NCBI RefSeq assembly: GCF_900129975.1
Contig: NZ_FSRG01000003.1
Span: 422,997-486,996 of the forward strand
Direction: 5' to 3'
Length of the DNA stretch: 64,000 bases
Source of the DNA: Halodesulfovibrio marinisediminis DSM 17456
GTDB lineage: Bacteria > Desulfobacterota > Desulfovibrionia > Desulfovibrionales > Desulfovibrionaceae
Shown here piece by piece: positions 18,182 through 26,123 of this stretch (the stretch's first letter is position 1; each line of letters begins with the position of its first letter). A model generated the notes under the pieces. It made no database searches. It was not told the DNA's origin and saw only the letters and a list, made by a program, of their open reading frames with translations. Position numbers and translations under genes: made by a program.

Positions 18182-19714
18182 ATGCGTATTGCTCGTAGTA
18201 TGTTATATACCCAGTCCATTAACGGCATGAATGGCTCAATGAATACTATCCTTCGTTTGAGCGAACAGGCTTCAAGCCAGAAGCGTATCAACCGTCCTTC
18301 TGATGATCCTAGTGGTGCAGCTATGGTGCTTGATCTTCAGGAGCACATCAACTCATTAGCTCAGTATGATGAGAATATTAACTCAGCAAAAGGCTGGCTT
18401 GATACTGCGAACGAACAACTTGGTACCATCAGCAAAACAATTATTCGCATGCAGGAACTGGCAAACCAGGGTGCAACCGGTACGCTTACAGATAAGCAAC
18501 GCGGATTGATTGCTAAAGAGCTTCGAGAACTTCAGGTTCAACTTATTGGTCTTACGAATGGTGATTATGCAGGCAACTCCTTATTTGCAGGTGCTGCAAT
18601 TGATAGCCCGGCATATGAAGTGGGGCTAGGTGCAACTGTTGAGAATGCAAAGCCAACTTTGGTGCATAGCGTCAAAGGTGATGCTAAGAAAACTATTGCT
18701 ATTAAATTTCCAGTGCCTACAGCCACTACGAACGTAGGTGACGTAGCTATTCCATTTAAGTACTCAGAGGATGGAGGAAAGACATGGAAGGATGCAACTA
18801 TTCCTGCCGGAGTTACTGATACACTTTCAGTTCGACTTGGAGGCGTTGAAGTAAACTTTAAAAAAGGTGAACAAATTAAGCAGGACACCACAATGAGGAT
18901 CAGGCCTGCTGCAATTTACAAAGGCTCCATTGATGGTGAAGCAAAAGCATCATATTACGGTGTAAACCCTTCTCTTGATCCCGTAGCAAGGGGGGAATTT
19001 AAAACCCCTATTGCGATTCGTATTGAAAATGATCCATCAGTAAGTATTCCAGGAACTACCCCAGTCCCGACACCACCTGCCCCAGCAGTAGGAGATATTG
19101 AGTACTCTTATAGTCTTGATAATGGCGCATCCTGGATTAGAGCAACAGCTTCAGCAGATAAGTTTTTGAATATCCCTGGCGGCCAGCTTGATTTAGGTGG
19201 CACCGGTACCCTGACCAAAGGTGAGCAGTTTGTTGTAAAGCCGATTGATTCTGCAATTCGTATTGAGATTAGTGCAGGTAACAGTGTTCAGGTTAACAGT
19301 GTTGGTTCAAATTTCTTTGGCGGGTTGTATGCAGATAAGATGACAGGTGCTACTGGACCAGCAAACGGCCTTTCACCAGAAAAAAATATCTTTGAAGTTG
19401 TAGGAAATCTTATAGCTTCTTTAGAAATGGACGATCAGGATGGTGTGAAGAAATGTTTAGGTAATCTTAAGTTAGCTAACGAACATATCACCACTGAAAC
19501 AGGCGTACTTGGTGGAAGGCAAAATCGTTTGAGTTTTGCGCTTGATGCACATGGAAAGAGCAAAATTTCCACTCAGTCACGAATTTCTGCTATTCAGGAT
19601 GTAGATGTTGCCAAAATTTCAACTGAGTCAGAGCGGGCCCAATACATCTATAAATCAGTGCTTTCCACCAGTGCAAAAGTAATGAACTTAAGCTTGCTCG
19701 ATTATTTGAGGTAG
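18182..19714 (+). CDS. flgL: Flagellar hook-associated protein 3
   Basis: This 510-aa FlgL is the second junction protein. The flagellin-like D0/D1 ends are clear: RIARSMLYTQSINGMNGSMN with QKRINRPSDDPSGAAM at the N-terminus, and ETGVLGGRQNRL...AQYIYKSVLSTSAKVMNLSL at the C-terminus. It is longer than E. coli FlgL (317 aa) because of two related inserts with SEDGGKTW (D197) and SLDNGASW (D313), separated by a Pro-rich linker (PGTTPVPTPPAPA). TAGGAG precedes the ATG. fliD starts 9 bp after the stop. Confidence 0.94.
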   Translation: MRIARSMLYTQSINGMNGSMNTILRLSEQASSQKRINRPSDDPSGAAMVLDLQEHINSLAQYDENINSAKGWLDTANEQLGTISKTIIRMQELANQGATGTLTDKQRGLIAKELRELQVQLIGLTNGDYAGNSLFAGAAIDSPAYEVGLGATVENAKPTLVHSVKGDAKKTIAIKFPVPTATTNVGDVAIPFKYSEDGGKTWKDATIPAGVTDTLSVRLGGVEVNFKKGEQIKQDTTMRIRPAAIYKGSIDGEAKASYYGVNPSLDPVARGEFKTPIAIRIENDPSVSIPGTTPVPTPPAPAVGDIEYSYSLDNGASWIRATASADKFLNIPGGQLDLGGTGTLTKGEQFVVKPIDSAIRIEISAGNSVQVNSVGSNFFGGLYADKMTGATGPANGLSPEKNIFEVVGNLIASLEMDDQDGVKKCLGNLKLANEHITTETGVLGGRQNRLSFALDAHGKSKISTQSRISAIQDVDVAKISTESERAQYIYKSVLSTSAKVMNLSLLDYLR

Positions 19715-19723
19715 GAGTGAGTC

Positions 19724-21493
19724 ATGTCTGATTATTGGTCATCCAAAACGGTATTTGCAGGCTGGGCAACAAAAACGGATTTTAACAAGATTATTGATGC
19801 AACGGTTAAAACCGAGAAGTATCGATATAACCAACTTTCTAAACAGGAAGCGGAAACAACTTTTAAAAAAGATCAGATTGAAGGGTTAAACCGGACTGTC
19901 TTAACATACAAGAAACAGCTTGAATCAATGGATACAATTGATGAGTTTCTTGTAAGAAAAGTTACTTCTTCGAAAACAGACGTAGTTACGGCTACCGTTA
20001 AATCTGGTGCTCAGGAAGGATCGCATACCTTAGAAGTAAAACAGCTTGCCTCGGTTGCGACGGTTTCTTCCCATGATATTGGAGAAGTTGCGTATACTGC
20101 AGCAGCTAAGGATATGACATTTACGTATGATGGTGAAACGTACACTGTAAATGTTAAGTCTGGAATGACGACAAAAGAATTAGCTACAGCTATAGCAACA
20201 GCTTCAGGTAATAAAGTTAAAACTTCAGTTATCGATCTTGGACATGAATCTAAGTATAAACTTCAGATTCGTGGTATGGAGCTTGGCGCTGGACACAATA
20301 TAGGGTTGTCAGCAGAGTTGAAGGCAGTACTTCAAGGACAAAAAGACCCTGCGGTTCCCTTGCCACCAGAAACTAAGGACATCGTTCCCACTCCTTCCAA
20401 GAATGCAAAGTTGGTGGTAGATGGTGTTGATCTCCAGCGTGGTTCAAACTCTGTAAGTGATGTTACAGAAGGCGTGACTTATAATTTAAATGCAGAAGAG
20501 CCTGGAACAACCGTAACAATCAAAGTTGAAACAGATTTTGATGCAATTGTGGCCAATGTAGAAAAATTTGTTAAGCTCACAAATGAATTGCGAACAGGTT
20601 TTGATTTAGTCAAGAATTATAAAAATGAAGACCTTGATAAAAAAGGTGTGAATTATAGCCTTAAAGGCAATTCACAAATAAAATCCGTTGAAGATAAATT
20701 AAAGAATGTTTTAGCGACTCAAGGGGATGGTTTTATAGAAGGGAGTGGAGCGGGTAATGACTTGTACGTTACGCTGAGTGCCCTTGGAATTAAAACGATT
20801 GCACGTAAGGGTGATAAAAACTACGGCAAGCTTGAGTTTGATAAAAATGCTGCAGTGATAAAAGGCGGCACTAAAACTTTTATGGACCTTCTTAAAGCTG
20901 ACCCAGAGGCTGTTGCAAAAGTTTTTGCTGCCGAGGGTGAAGGTTCAAGTAGTAATTCTAGTGTATTAGAATATAATAGCAGCATGTACTCATTTGGCTT
21001 CACAAAGCCTGGAACGTATGCCATTGAATACGATGGTGGGACATTACCGACCACTGGAGAGTCTCATGATATCACCATGAAGATAAATGGGGTTGAGCGT
21101 AAGGTTGGCTATAATGTAAGTACACGAATTGCGACTGTAAATGAGGGTGATGCTAAGGGACTTGCTTTTAAGGTGGTTGACACCTCGGCTGGTACGCACT
21201 CAGCTACAATTGCAATTAAGGAAGGGAAAGTAAAAGAGACGATAAGAGCCCTAGACGAGATTACTGAAGTTGAAAAAGGTACCTTTGTCGTTATGATTAA
21301 AGGGTACAAAAAGCAGATAGATGATCCCGCTAGTGGCTTAAAAAAGAAGATGGCTGATGAGCTTGCTCGTGTTACGGCTTTGGAAAAAAGGCTTATTGCA
21401 CAATATGCTGCGACAGAAAAGACACTTGCTAATTATCAAAACATCCAGAAAATGTTAGAGTTCCAATTGAAGAGTCAGTTGGCAAAAGACTAG
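19724..21493 (+). CDS. fliD: Flagellar filament cap protein FliD (hook-associated protein 2)
   Basis: This 589-aa protein has FliD_N features: an opening FAGWATKTDFNKIIDATVKT (equivalent to GLxSGLDxxxIV) and TSSKTDVVTATVKSGAQEG...HTLEVKQLA. The FliD_C end finishes with a coiled coil (ARVTALEKRLIAQYAATE...NYQNIQKMLEFQLKSQLAKD). It caps the filament tip and directs flagellin insertion. The overall order flgK-flgL-fliD next to flagellin supports the call. AGGAG lies seven bases before the ATG. It is the last gene of the plus-strand cluster before a terminator. Confidence 0.85.
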   Translation: MSDYWSSKTVFAGWATKTDFNKIIDATVKTEKYRYNQLSKQEAETTFKKDQIEGLNRTVLTYKKQLESMDTIDEFLVRKVTSSKTDVVTATVKSGAQEGSHTLEVKQLASVATVSSHDIGEVAYTAAAKDMTFTYDGETYTVNVKSGMTTKELATAIATASGNKVKTSVIDLGHESKYKLQIRGMELGAGHNIGLSAELKAVLQGQKDPAVPLPPETKDIVPTPSKNAKLVVDGVDLQRGSNSVSDVTEGVTYNLNAEEPGTTVTIKVETDFDAIVANVEKFVKLTNELRTGFDLVKNYKNEDLDKKGVNYSLKGNSQIKSVEDKLKNVLATQGDGFIEGSGAGNDLYVTLSALGIKTIARKGDKNYGKLEFDKNAAVIKGGTKTFMDLLKADPEAVAKVFAAEGEGSSSNSSVLEYNSSMYSFGFTKPGTYAIEYDGGTLPTTGESHDITMKINGVERKVGYNVSTRIATVNEGDAKGLAFKVVDTSAGTHSATIAIKEGKVKETIRALDEITEVEKGTFVVMIKGYKKQIDDPASGLKKKMADELARVTALEKRLIAQYAATEKTLANYQNIQKMLEFQLKSQLAKD

Positions 21494-21511
21494 AAATAGG
21501 CACTGTATGAG

Positions 21512-21541
21512 AGGTGACATCGTAACGATGTCACCTTTTTT
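21512..21541 (+). terminator. Terminator of the hook/filament-cap cluster
   Basis: A perfect 11-bp stem AGGTGACATCG / CGATGTCACCT with a 3-base loop is followed by T7. Confidence 0.95.
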
Positions 21542-21544
21542 TGT

Positions 21545-21983
21545 GTATGCAGTATAGCACATACGTGTTGTCACCGTGTTTGGGTAGAGTCTGACTAAAA
21601 ATAACTAGGGGTGAGCTTTGAATAAGTAAGAGAGCGCTTGGACACGTGCGTAGGAGAACGAACTCGTGCGGTAACGGAAAGTGGATGGTAATAGTGTTAA
21701 CTAGGCGACGCCGGTGTTTTTTAGCTCTCAATCTAGTATTTAATAGTCCATGGGAGCAAATGTTTTCTTGCTAATAAGACGCACAGATGAGTCAAGGTTA
21801 TGTCTGCTTGACGGTGAAGTTGGCTGTGTGTTTGTTTTTTATCTTTTTCTTTTGATGTTAACTTTCAGGTTTGTTTCATTTATTTAATGAGTAGGTGGTT
21901 ATGATGAGTAAGGTGAAAAGAAGGTTTACTGATTTTTATGCTAGTTGACAGAGTTAGCTAAGGGGTTGTTCACATCGCATTGT
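21545..21983. other. Intergenic region between convergent fliD and flagellin
   Basis: About 440 bases lie between the two convergent terminators. The short ORFs present (66 codons minus; a 15-codon plus ORF near 21900) have no supporting context. I see no RNA gene or repeat. Confidence 0.55.
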
Positions 21984-22020
21984 AAAAAAAGAAAACCCCT
22001 GCCTCGTTTGAGGCAGGGGT
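21984..22020 (-). terminator. Terminator of the flagellin gene
   Basis: A perfect 11-bp GC-rich stem (ACCCCTGCCTC / GAGGCAGGGGT, 21995-22020) with a 4-base loop is followed on the minus strand by TTTTCTTTTTTT. Confidence 0.94.
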
Positions 22021-22048
22021 AATGAGCGAATAAGAGCTGATGTTCTTA

Positions 22049-23482
22049 CTAGCCGAGGAGTTTCTGAGCCATCTTAGGCAGGTTGTTTGCCTGAGAGAGC
22101 ATAGAAACAGCTGCGTTAGCAAGGATCTGCTGCTTGTTGAATTCAGTCATTTCAGTTGCTACGTCTACGTCAGAGATACGGGACTCAGCAGCCTGAAGGT
22201 TTTCTTTCTGAACAGAGATGTTTTCAATGGTAGCAGAAAGGCGGTTCTGAGTAGCACCAAGCTCTGCACGGGATGCATCTTTTTTGGCAATTGCGTTGTT
22301 AATATTGTTCAAAGCAACTTTTGCCATTTCACGAGTGAGAACGTTGTCATCAGCAGCAGTACCTACACCCAAAGATGTTGCATCGGAGCGACCAATGTTA
22401 ACGTTGTAGCTATCAGTTGAAGCACTGCTTGAACCGAAGTGAACGTTAGTTGTGGTGTAAGTGGTGCTTGTGTGAGTGATTGTGGTGTCAGCTCCTTTAG
22501 TTGTGAGGGCACCATCAGTTGTTATATTAAGTTTAGCTACAGACGCAGTAGTACCATCTTTTTGGAACTTGCCAAGAGTAAATGTGTCTACTCGTTTGCT
22601 GTTTTCTTCTTGTACGGTGATTCTTACCATTCCGCCTGCAGCAGAGTCTTCACCAAGTTTAACGTTAGTCCAGGTTTTACCACCGTCTGAGGACTGTTCC
22701 ATTGTGAGTTTTTTGTCTGTAATGGCTTGTTTGTAGTATGCAGTCAGATCGGCAGAACTTTTAAGGTCAGTTGTTTCAAATGCAGTAGTTTCATCAGCAA
22801 GAACGCTTACTTTAGAACCAACCTCGTCTAATGCACCTTCTGTTTTAGATTTTGTCTGCTGAACTAAGGTCAGGGTTTTTTTGTCATCAAGAGCAAAGGT
22901 TGATTTAATTTCAAAACCCTGTGCAGTCTGGTTAGTAACTTCAACGCTTTCACCGTCTTTGTTACTTACAATGCTAACGCGCTCACCTTTTTGGGAAACA
23001 GTACTATCTCCAACGGTTGCGTATTTAATAGAGCCACGAACATCGTGAAGTTTGGTCTGGTCGCCGTTGAGAAGTTTGCTGCCGTTGAAGTCAGTATCAG
23101 AAGCGATACGAGTGATTTCTTTGGCCATTGCCTGATATTCTTGGTTGATCAATGTACGCTGATCAGCGGTGTATGTGTCGGTAGATGCCTGTTCTGCAAG
23201 CTCTTTCATACGGATGAGTTTGGAGTCAATTACGCCAAGAGCACCATCTGCAGTCTGGATCATGGAGATACCATCGTTTGCGTTACGAATACCCTGACCG
23301 AGAGCTGCGATATCTGAACGCATGAGTTCGCGAATTGCGAGGCCAGCTGCGTCGTCTGCTGCAGAGCTAACACGAAGACCGGAAGATAAACGCTGAGTGG
23401 ACTGGTTCAGTTTACCGTAATGAGACTGAAGGTTACGGGTAACGTTGTTTGCCATCAGGTTGTTGTTGATTGCTAATGCCAT
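22049..23482 (-). CDS. fliC: Flagellin
   Basis: This 477-aa flagellin has the conserved N-terminal D0/D1 (MALAINNNLMANNVTRNL; QRLSSGLRVSSAADDAAGLA) and C-terminal D0 (ATEMTEFNKQQILANAAVSM...NNLPKMAQKLLG). The variable middle carries SSDGGKTW (D266), a motif also found in FlgK and FlgL here. The ATG at 23482 has GGAGGAAG upstream; an ORF extension to 23533 is not used. Upstream is a sigma-28-like promoter, and a strong terminator follows, so it is a monocistronic late flagellar gene. Confidence 0.96.
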   Translation of the reverse strand: MALAINNNLMANNVTRNLQSHYGKLNQSTQRLSSGLRVSSAADDAAGLAIRELMRSDIAALGQGIRNANDGISMIQTADGALGVIDSKLIRMKELAEQASTDTYTADQRTLINQEYQAMAKEITRIASDTDFNGSKLLNGDQTKLHDVRGSIKYATVGDSTVSQKGERVSIVSNKDGESVEVTNQTAQGFEIKSTFALDDKKTLTLVQQTKSKTEGALDEVGSKVSVLADETTAFETTDLKSSADLTAYYKQAITDKKLTMEQSSDGGKTWTNVKLGEDSAAGGMVRITVQEENSKRVDTFTLGKFQKDGTTASVAKLNITTDGALTTKGADTTITHTSTTYTTTNVHFGSSSASTDSYNVNIGRSDATSLGVGTAADDNVLTREMAKVALNNINNAIAKKDASRAELGATQNRLSATIENISVQKENLQAAESRISDVDVATEMTEFNKQQILANAAVSMLSQANNLPKMAQKLLG

Positions 23483-23556
23483 AATAACTTCCTCCGTGAA
23501 GATATTGAATAATGATTTGTAGTTGGCTCTCATCCATGAGCGCCGTGTTACTTACC

Positions 23557-23583
23557 TAATCGTCCCCACCGGAAAAAGGTTTA
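23557..23583 (-). promoter_or_regulatory. Sigma-28 (FliA) promoter of flagellin
   Basis: Read on the minus strand: TAAA (23583-23580), 15 bases, then GACGATTA (23564-23557). This matches TAAA-N15-GCCGATAA in all 4 positions of the -35 and 6 of 8 of the -10. It lies about 75 bp upstream of the flagellin ATG. Confidence 0.82.
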
Positions 23584-23678
23584 CAAAAAAAATAGATTTT
23601 TTTGCTTTTCTTGCGTTTTTTTTATCTTTTAAAAATATGTTCTTTATAAACAGCCAGTTATATATTTGGTTTTAGCAA

Positions 23679-23710
23679 CAAAAAAGCTCTCATTTTGTTA
23701 AATGAGAGCT
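23679..23710 (-). terminator. Terminator of the ECF sigma gene
   Basis: The stem AGCTCTCATTT / AAATGAGAGCT (23685-23710) is followed on the minus strand by T6. It separates the sigma gene from the flagellin promoter. Confidence 0.88.
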
Positions 23711-23749
23711 AAGGAATTCTTTTTTTATGGTTAAAAAGAATTAAAGTTC

Positions 23750-24349
23750 TTAATTGATAATCGCTGCACGAAGCTTTTGCAGGGCTGTGTGATGGATGCT
23801 TCGTACTGTTTGCGGGTGAATATCGAGCTGTTTTGCAGCTTCTACTGCACTCAGGTCTTCACCGTACAGGCACTGGAGTACGCTTTTCTGTCTGGTAGAA
23901 AGAACGTCCAGTGGCAATTCCGGCAAATCGAGGAAGTTTGTCATTTCTGCTTTAAGGTCTTCGTGCTCTTCAATTGCATCATATAAATAGGTGCGGTCGG
24001 TGCGGACAAAATCGATGGCAGCGCTGCGAGAGACAACTGCTAGCCAGGTTTTTAATGTGCCGCGGGAGCTGTCCCAGTTTTCGAGCAGTCTGTATTCAGA
24101 TTTAATAAGTCGGAAAAAGATATCTTGCACGATATCGTCAGCTGCATCGGCGTTTGCACCATGGTGGTTAAGCGTCCAGGAAACTGCATGGCGGATGATA
24201 GCACTAAATTCAGAAACGAAACGGTTCCAAGCAGCCTGGTTTCCTTCAAGGCATAATGCAACAAGGTGTTCGTCATTAGAATTGGTTTTTGTTGATGCTG
24301 GGCACTGAGTAGAAACGATAGAGCGTTCTGTAATGATAGTCGGTTCCAT
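23750..24349 (-). CDS. ECF-type RNA polymerase sigma factor
   Basis: This 199-aa protein has sigma region 2 (about residues 68-120: DIVQDIFFRLIKSEYRLLEN...GTLKTWLAVVSRSAAIDFVR) and region 4 (LPLDVLSTRQKSVLQCLYGE...DIHPQTVRSIHHTALQKLRA). It lacks regions 1 and 3, as in group 4 sigma factors. The ATG at 24349 has GGAGG five bases upstream. No anti-sigma gene is adjacent; its neighbours are flagellin downstream and a divergent OmpR-family regulator. The ECF subgroup and regulon cannot be told from sequence. The zf-HC2 protein at 13.34 kb is a conceivable partner. Confidence 0.88.
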   Translation of the reverse strand: MEPTIITERSIVSTQCPASTKTNSNDEHLVALCLEGNQAAWNRFVSEFSAIIRHAVSWTLNHHGANADAADDIVQDIFFRLIKSEYRLLENWDSSRGTLKTWLAVVSRSAAIDFVRTDRTYLYDAIEEHEDLKAEMTNFLDLPELPLDVLSTRQKSVLQCLYGEDLSAVEAAKQLDIHPQTVRSIHHTALQKLRAAIIN

Positions 24350-24627
24350 GTAAGCCTCCAAGTGTGTTCTTTCCTGAGTAGAAGGCGGACGGAAAAAATT
24401 GCCACACAGAGAGGTGAAATTTCTAGTTGCTGTAAATAGAGCATAGAGCGTGCCAAGACGGGATAATCTTTCCCTTTCCTCTTCATTAATATTTCTTTAG
24501 AACGCAGAAGTGCCTGTTGACGCTGTTTTCCAAGGCTGAATGTTAAGATTTAGGTGATTGGCACTGATTTTGTATTATCTATATGCAGAAGGCGGGCATC
24601 GGAAAAAAATGCCCACAAGGACAGTAT

Positions 24628-25341
24628 ATGTATTCTCTATTGTTAGTTGACTCAGATAAAGAAGCGTGCAGTGCGTATGCAAACGCTCTGCGTGAAGAAC
24701 GCTTTACGTGTACAGAATGTGAGAGCGCGGCAGAAGTTGCTGCACTGGAGCTTACTGGTGCGTATGATCTGCTGATAATGGGGATGAATTTGCCCGATAT
24801 GAACGGGTTTGATTTTCTTGCTTCTTTGCGAAGCAATTCTCATATTCCTATAGTTGCGGTGTCTTCCCGTACGGATGCGATTGACAAGATTGTTGCACTT
24901 GAGATGGGGGCAGATGAATTTCTGTTCAAGCCAGTAATGGAACGGGAATTAATTGCCCGTGTGCGAAGTCTGTTGCGGAGAAGTCGAACTAACTATGTTG
25001 GTTCTATTTCACGTAGCCGTGCGTATATGTTTGATGGTGTGGAGATTGATACTAGTGCCAGACTTATTCGCCGTAACGGAGTGAACTTGGGGCTGACACA
25101 TGTGGAATATGTTATTTTTGAAATGTTGATTAATGCTGCCGGACAAACTGTTCCTCGTGAACTCATGTCCATGAAAGCGCTGGGTAAAGAATTGGCGCCG
25201 TATGACCGCAGTATTGATGTGCATATTAGTAAGCTGCGTAAGAAGCTTGGTGAAGCAAGCGACAGGGCTGAGCGAATAATTACCGTGCGTGGTGTGGGAT
25301 ATTTTTACAGCATGCCGCAGGAAGAAAATGCCGCGGGATAA
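24628..25341 (+). CDS. OmpR/PhoB-family regulator with degenerate receiver
   Basis: This 237-aa protein has a receiver-like domain (1-120) and a C-terminal winged-helix DNA-binding domain (about 135-232: THVEYVIFEMLINAAGQTVP, DRSIDVHISKLRKKLGE, ITVRGVGYFY). The phospho-acceptor position in DLLIMGMNLPDMNGF is Gly52 instead of Asp, and the N-terminal acidic pair reads VDSD. The Lys of FLFKPV is kept. It therefore probably cannot be phosphorylated in the normal way. No histidine kinase is adjacent. The ATG at 24628 has AAGGA upstream. It is divergent from the ECF sigma gene (278 bp shared upstream region) and ends at a terminator. Confidence 0.87.
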   Translation: MYSLLLVDSDKEACSAYANALREERFTCTECESAAEVAALELTGAYDLLIMGMNLPDMNGFDFLASLRSNSHIPIVAVSSRTDAIDKIVALEMGADEFLFKPVMERELIARVRSLLRRSRTNYVGSISRSRAYMFDGVEIDTSARLIRRNGVNLGLTHVEYVIFEMLINAAGQTVPRELMSMKALGKELAPYDRSIDVHISKLRKKLGEASDRAERIITVRGVGYFYSMPQEENAAG

Positions 25342-25410
25342 AACTGCAGACAACGGGCAGATTATTTTTACATCTATGCCCACATATATAATGTTACAAT
25401 AATGCCACTA

Positions 25411-25441
25411 AGCTGAGGATGCTCGTCCTCAGCTTTTTTTT
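25411..25441 (+). terminator. Terminator of the OmpR-family regulator
   Basis: The stem AGCTGAGGA / TCCTCAGCT is followed by T8. Confidence 0.92.
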
Positions 25442-25725
25442 ATTTGTGAAGTAATAAAAAGTTAGTGTGAAAAGGGTAGTAAGGACAATACGTGTAAGCT
25501 GCTTTTAATTGTTTGTTACACTGTACCCAAATGCAGTTTTTATTTGGAACAAAGAGCGAGTGATTGAAAAGTCAAACACTATAAAGTCAGTATTGTTTTC
25601 ATAAAATTGCATTATTACTGACAAAAATTCCTAAATTGTCTTGCAGTGAGCTTAAGCAGCATGTAACAGCCTAGGTAAGTATTTTGTTCGAAGTCGTTCA
25701 AAATATGTGTCCTGAGCTTTAAGGT
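25442..25725. other. Upstream region of kor operon, no gene supported
   Basis: This is A+T-rich sequence between the regulator's terminator and the structured kor leader. It presumably holds the kor promoter, but I could not fix a -35/-10 pair with confidence. Confidence 0.5.
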
Positions 25726-25727
25726 TT

Positions 25728-25790
25728 CTCTCTTTTTGCTTCGGCAAAGCGGAGAGCTTGGTTTCATCGGTGGTTATACCACCACAAGCT
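25728..25790 (+). promoter_or_regulatory. Structured 5' leader of the kor operon
   Basis: Two stacked hairpins precede korD. The first is TTTGC-TTCG-GCAAA (25735-25748), with an outer CTCTC/GAGAG pairing. The second is AGCTTG (25755-25760) / CAAGCT (25785-25790), enclosing GGTGGT-TAT-ACCACC (25769-25783). The outer pairings overlap, so alternative folds are possible. There is no T-run. I do not recognise a known riboswitch. Confidence 0.5.
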
Positions 25791-25809
25791 ACAGGTGTCC
25801 GGTGCGGCA

Positions 25810-26121
25810 ATGCCAAAGAAGACAAAAGGCCAAACTCTTGTGTGTGTGTACCCGGATTGGTGCAAAGGATGCGGTTTATGTGTTGCATTCTGTCCGGGAA
25901 AGGTTCTTGAACTTAATGCGCTAGGCAAAGCAGAGGTAGTACAGCCTGAAGAGTGTATTAACTGTGGTTTTTGCGAACTTCATTGTCCGGATTTTGCGAT
26001 TGCGGTTAGACCCAAATTTACTGCAAACGGTGTGCGGTGTAGAGACAGCTGTGAGCCAGGCGAAGTTGGCGGGGCTGTGAAATCAGACTTAATTCCTCAA
26101 AAAGCAGTTGCAGAGGGCTAG
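25810..26121 (+). CDS. korD: 2-oxoacid:ferredoxin oxidoreductase delta (2[4Fe-4S] ferredoxin) subunit
   Basis: This 103-aa protein has two CX2CX2CX3C clusters: WCKGCGLCVAFCPG and CINCGFCELHCPD. They carry electrons from the TPP subunit to ferredoxin. It leads the operon korD-korA-korB-korC, and korA starts 2 bases after its stop, as in KorABCD/OorDABC complexes. The ATG at 25810 has only a weak AGGTG upstream. A GTG at 25795 would add five residues. Confidence 0.9.
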   Translation: MPKKTKGQTLVCVYPDWCKGCGLCVAFCPGKVLELNALGKAEVVQPEECINCGFCELHCPDFAIAVRPKFTANGVRCRDSCEPGEVGGAVKSDLIPQKAVAEG

Positions 26122-26123
26122 AT

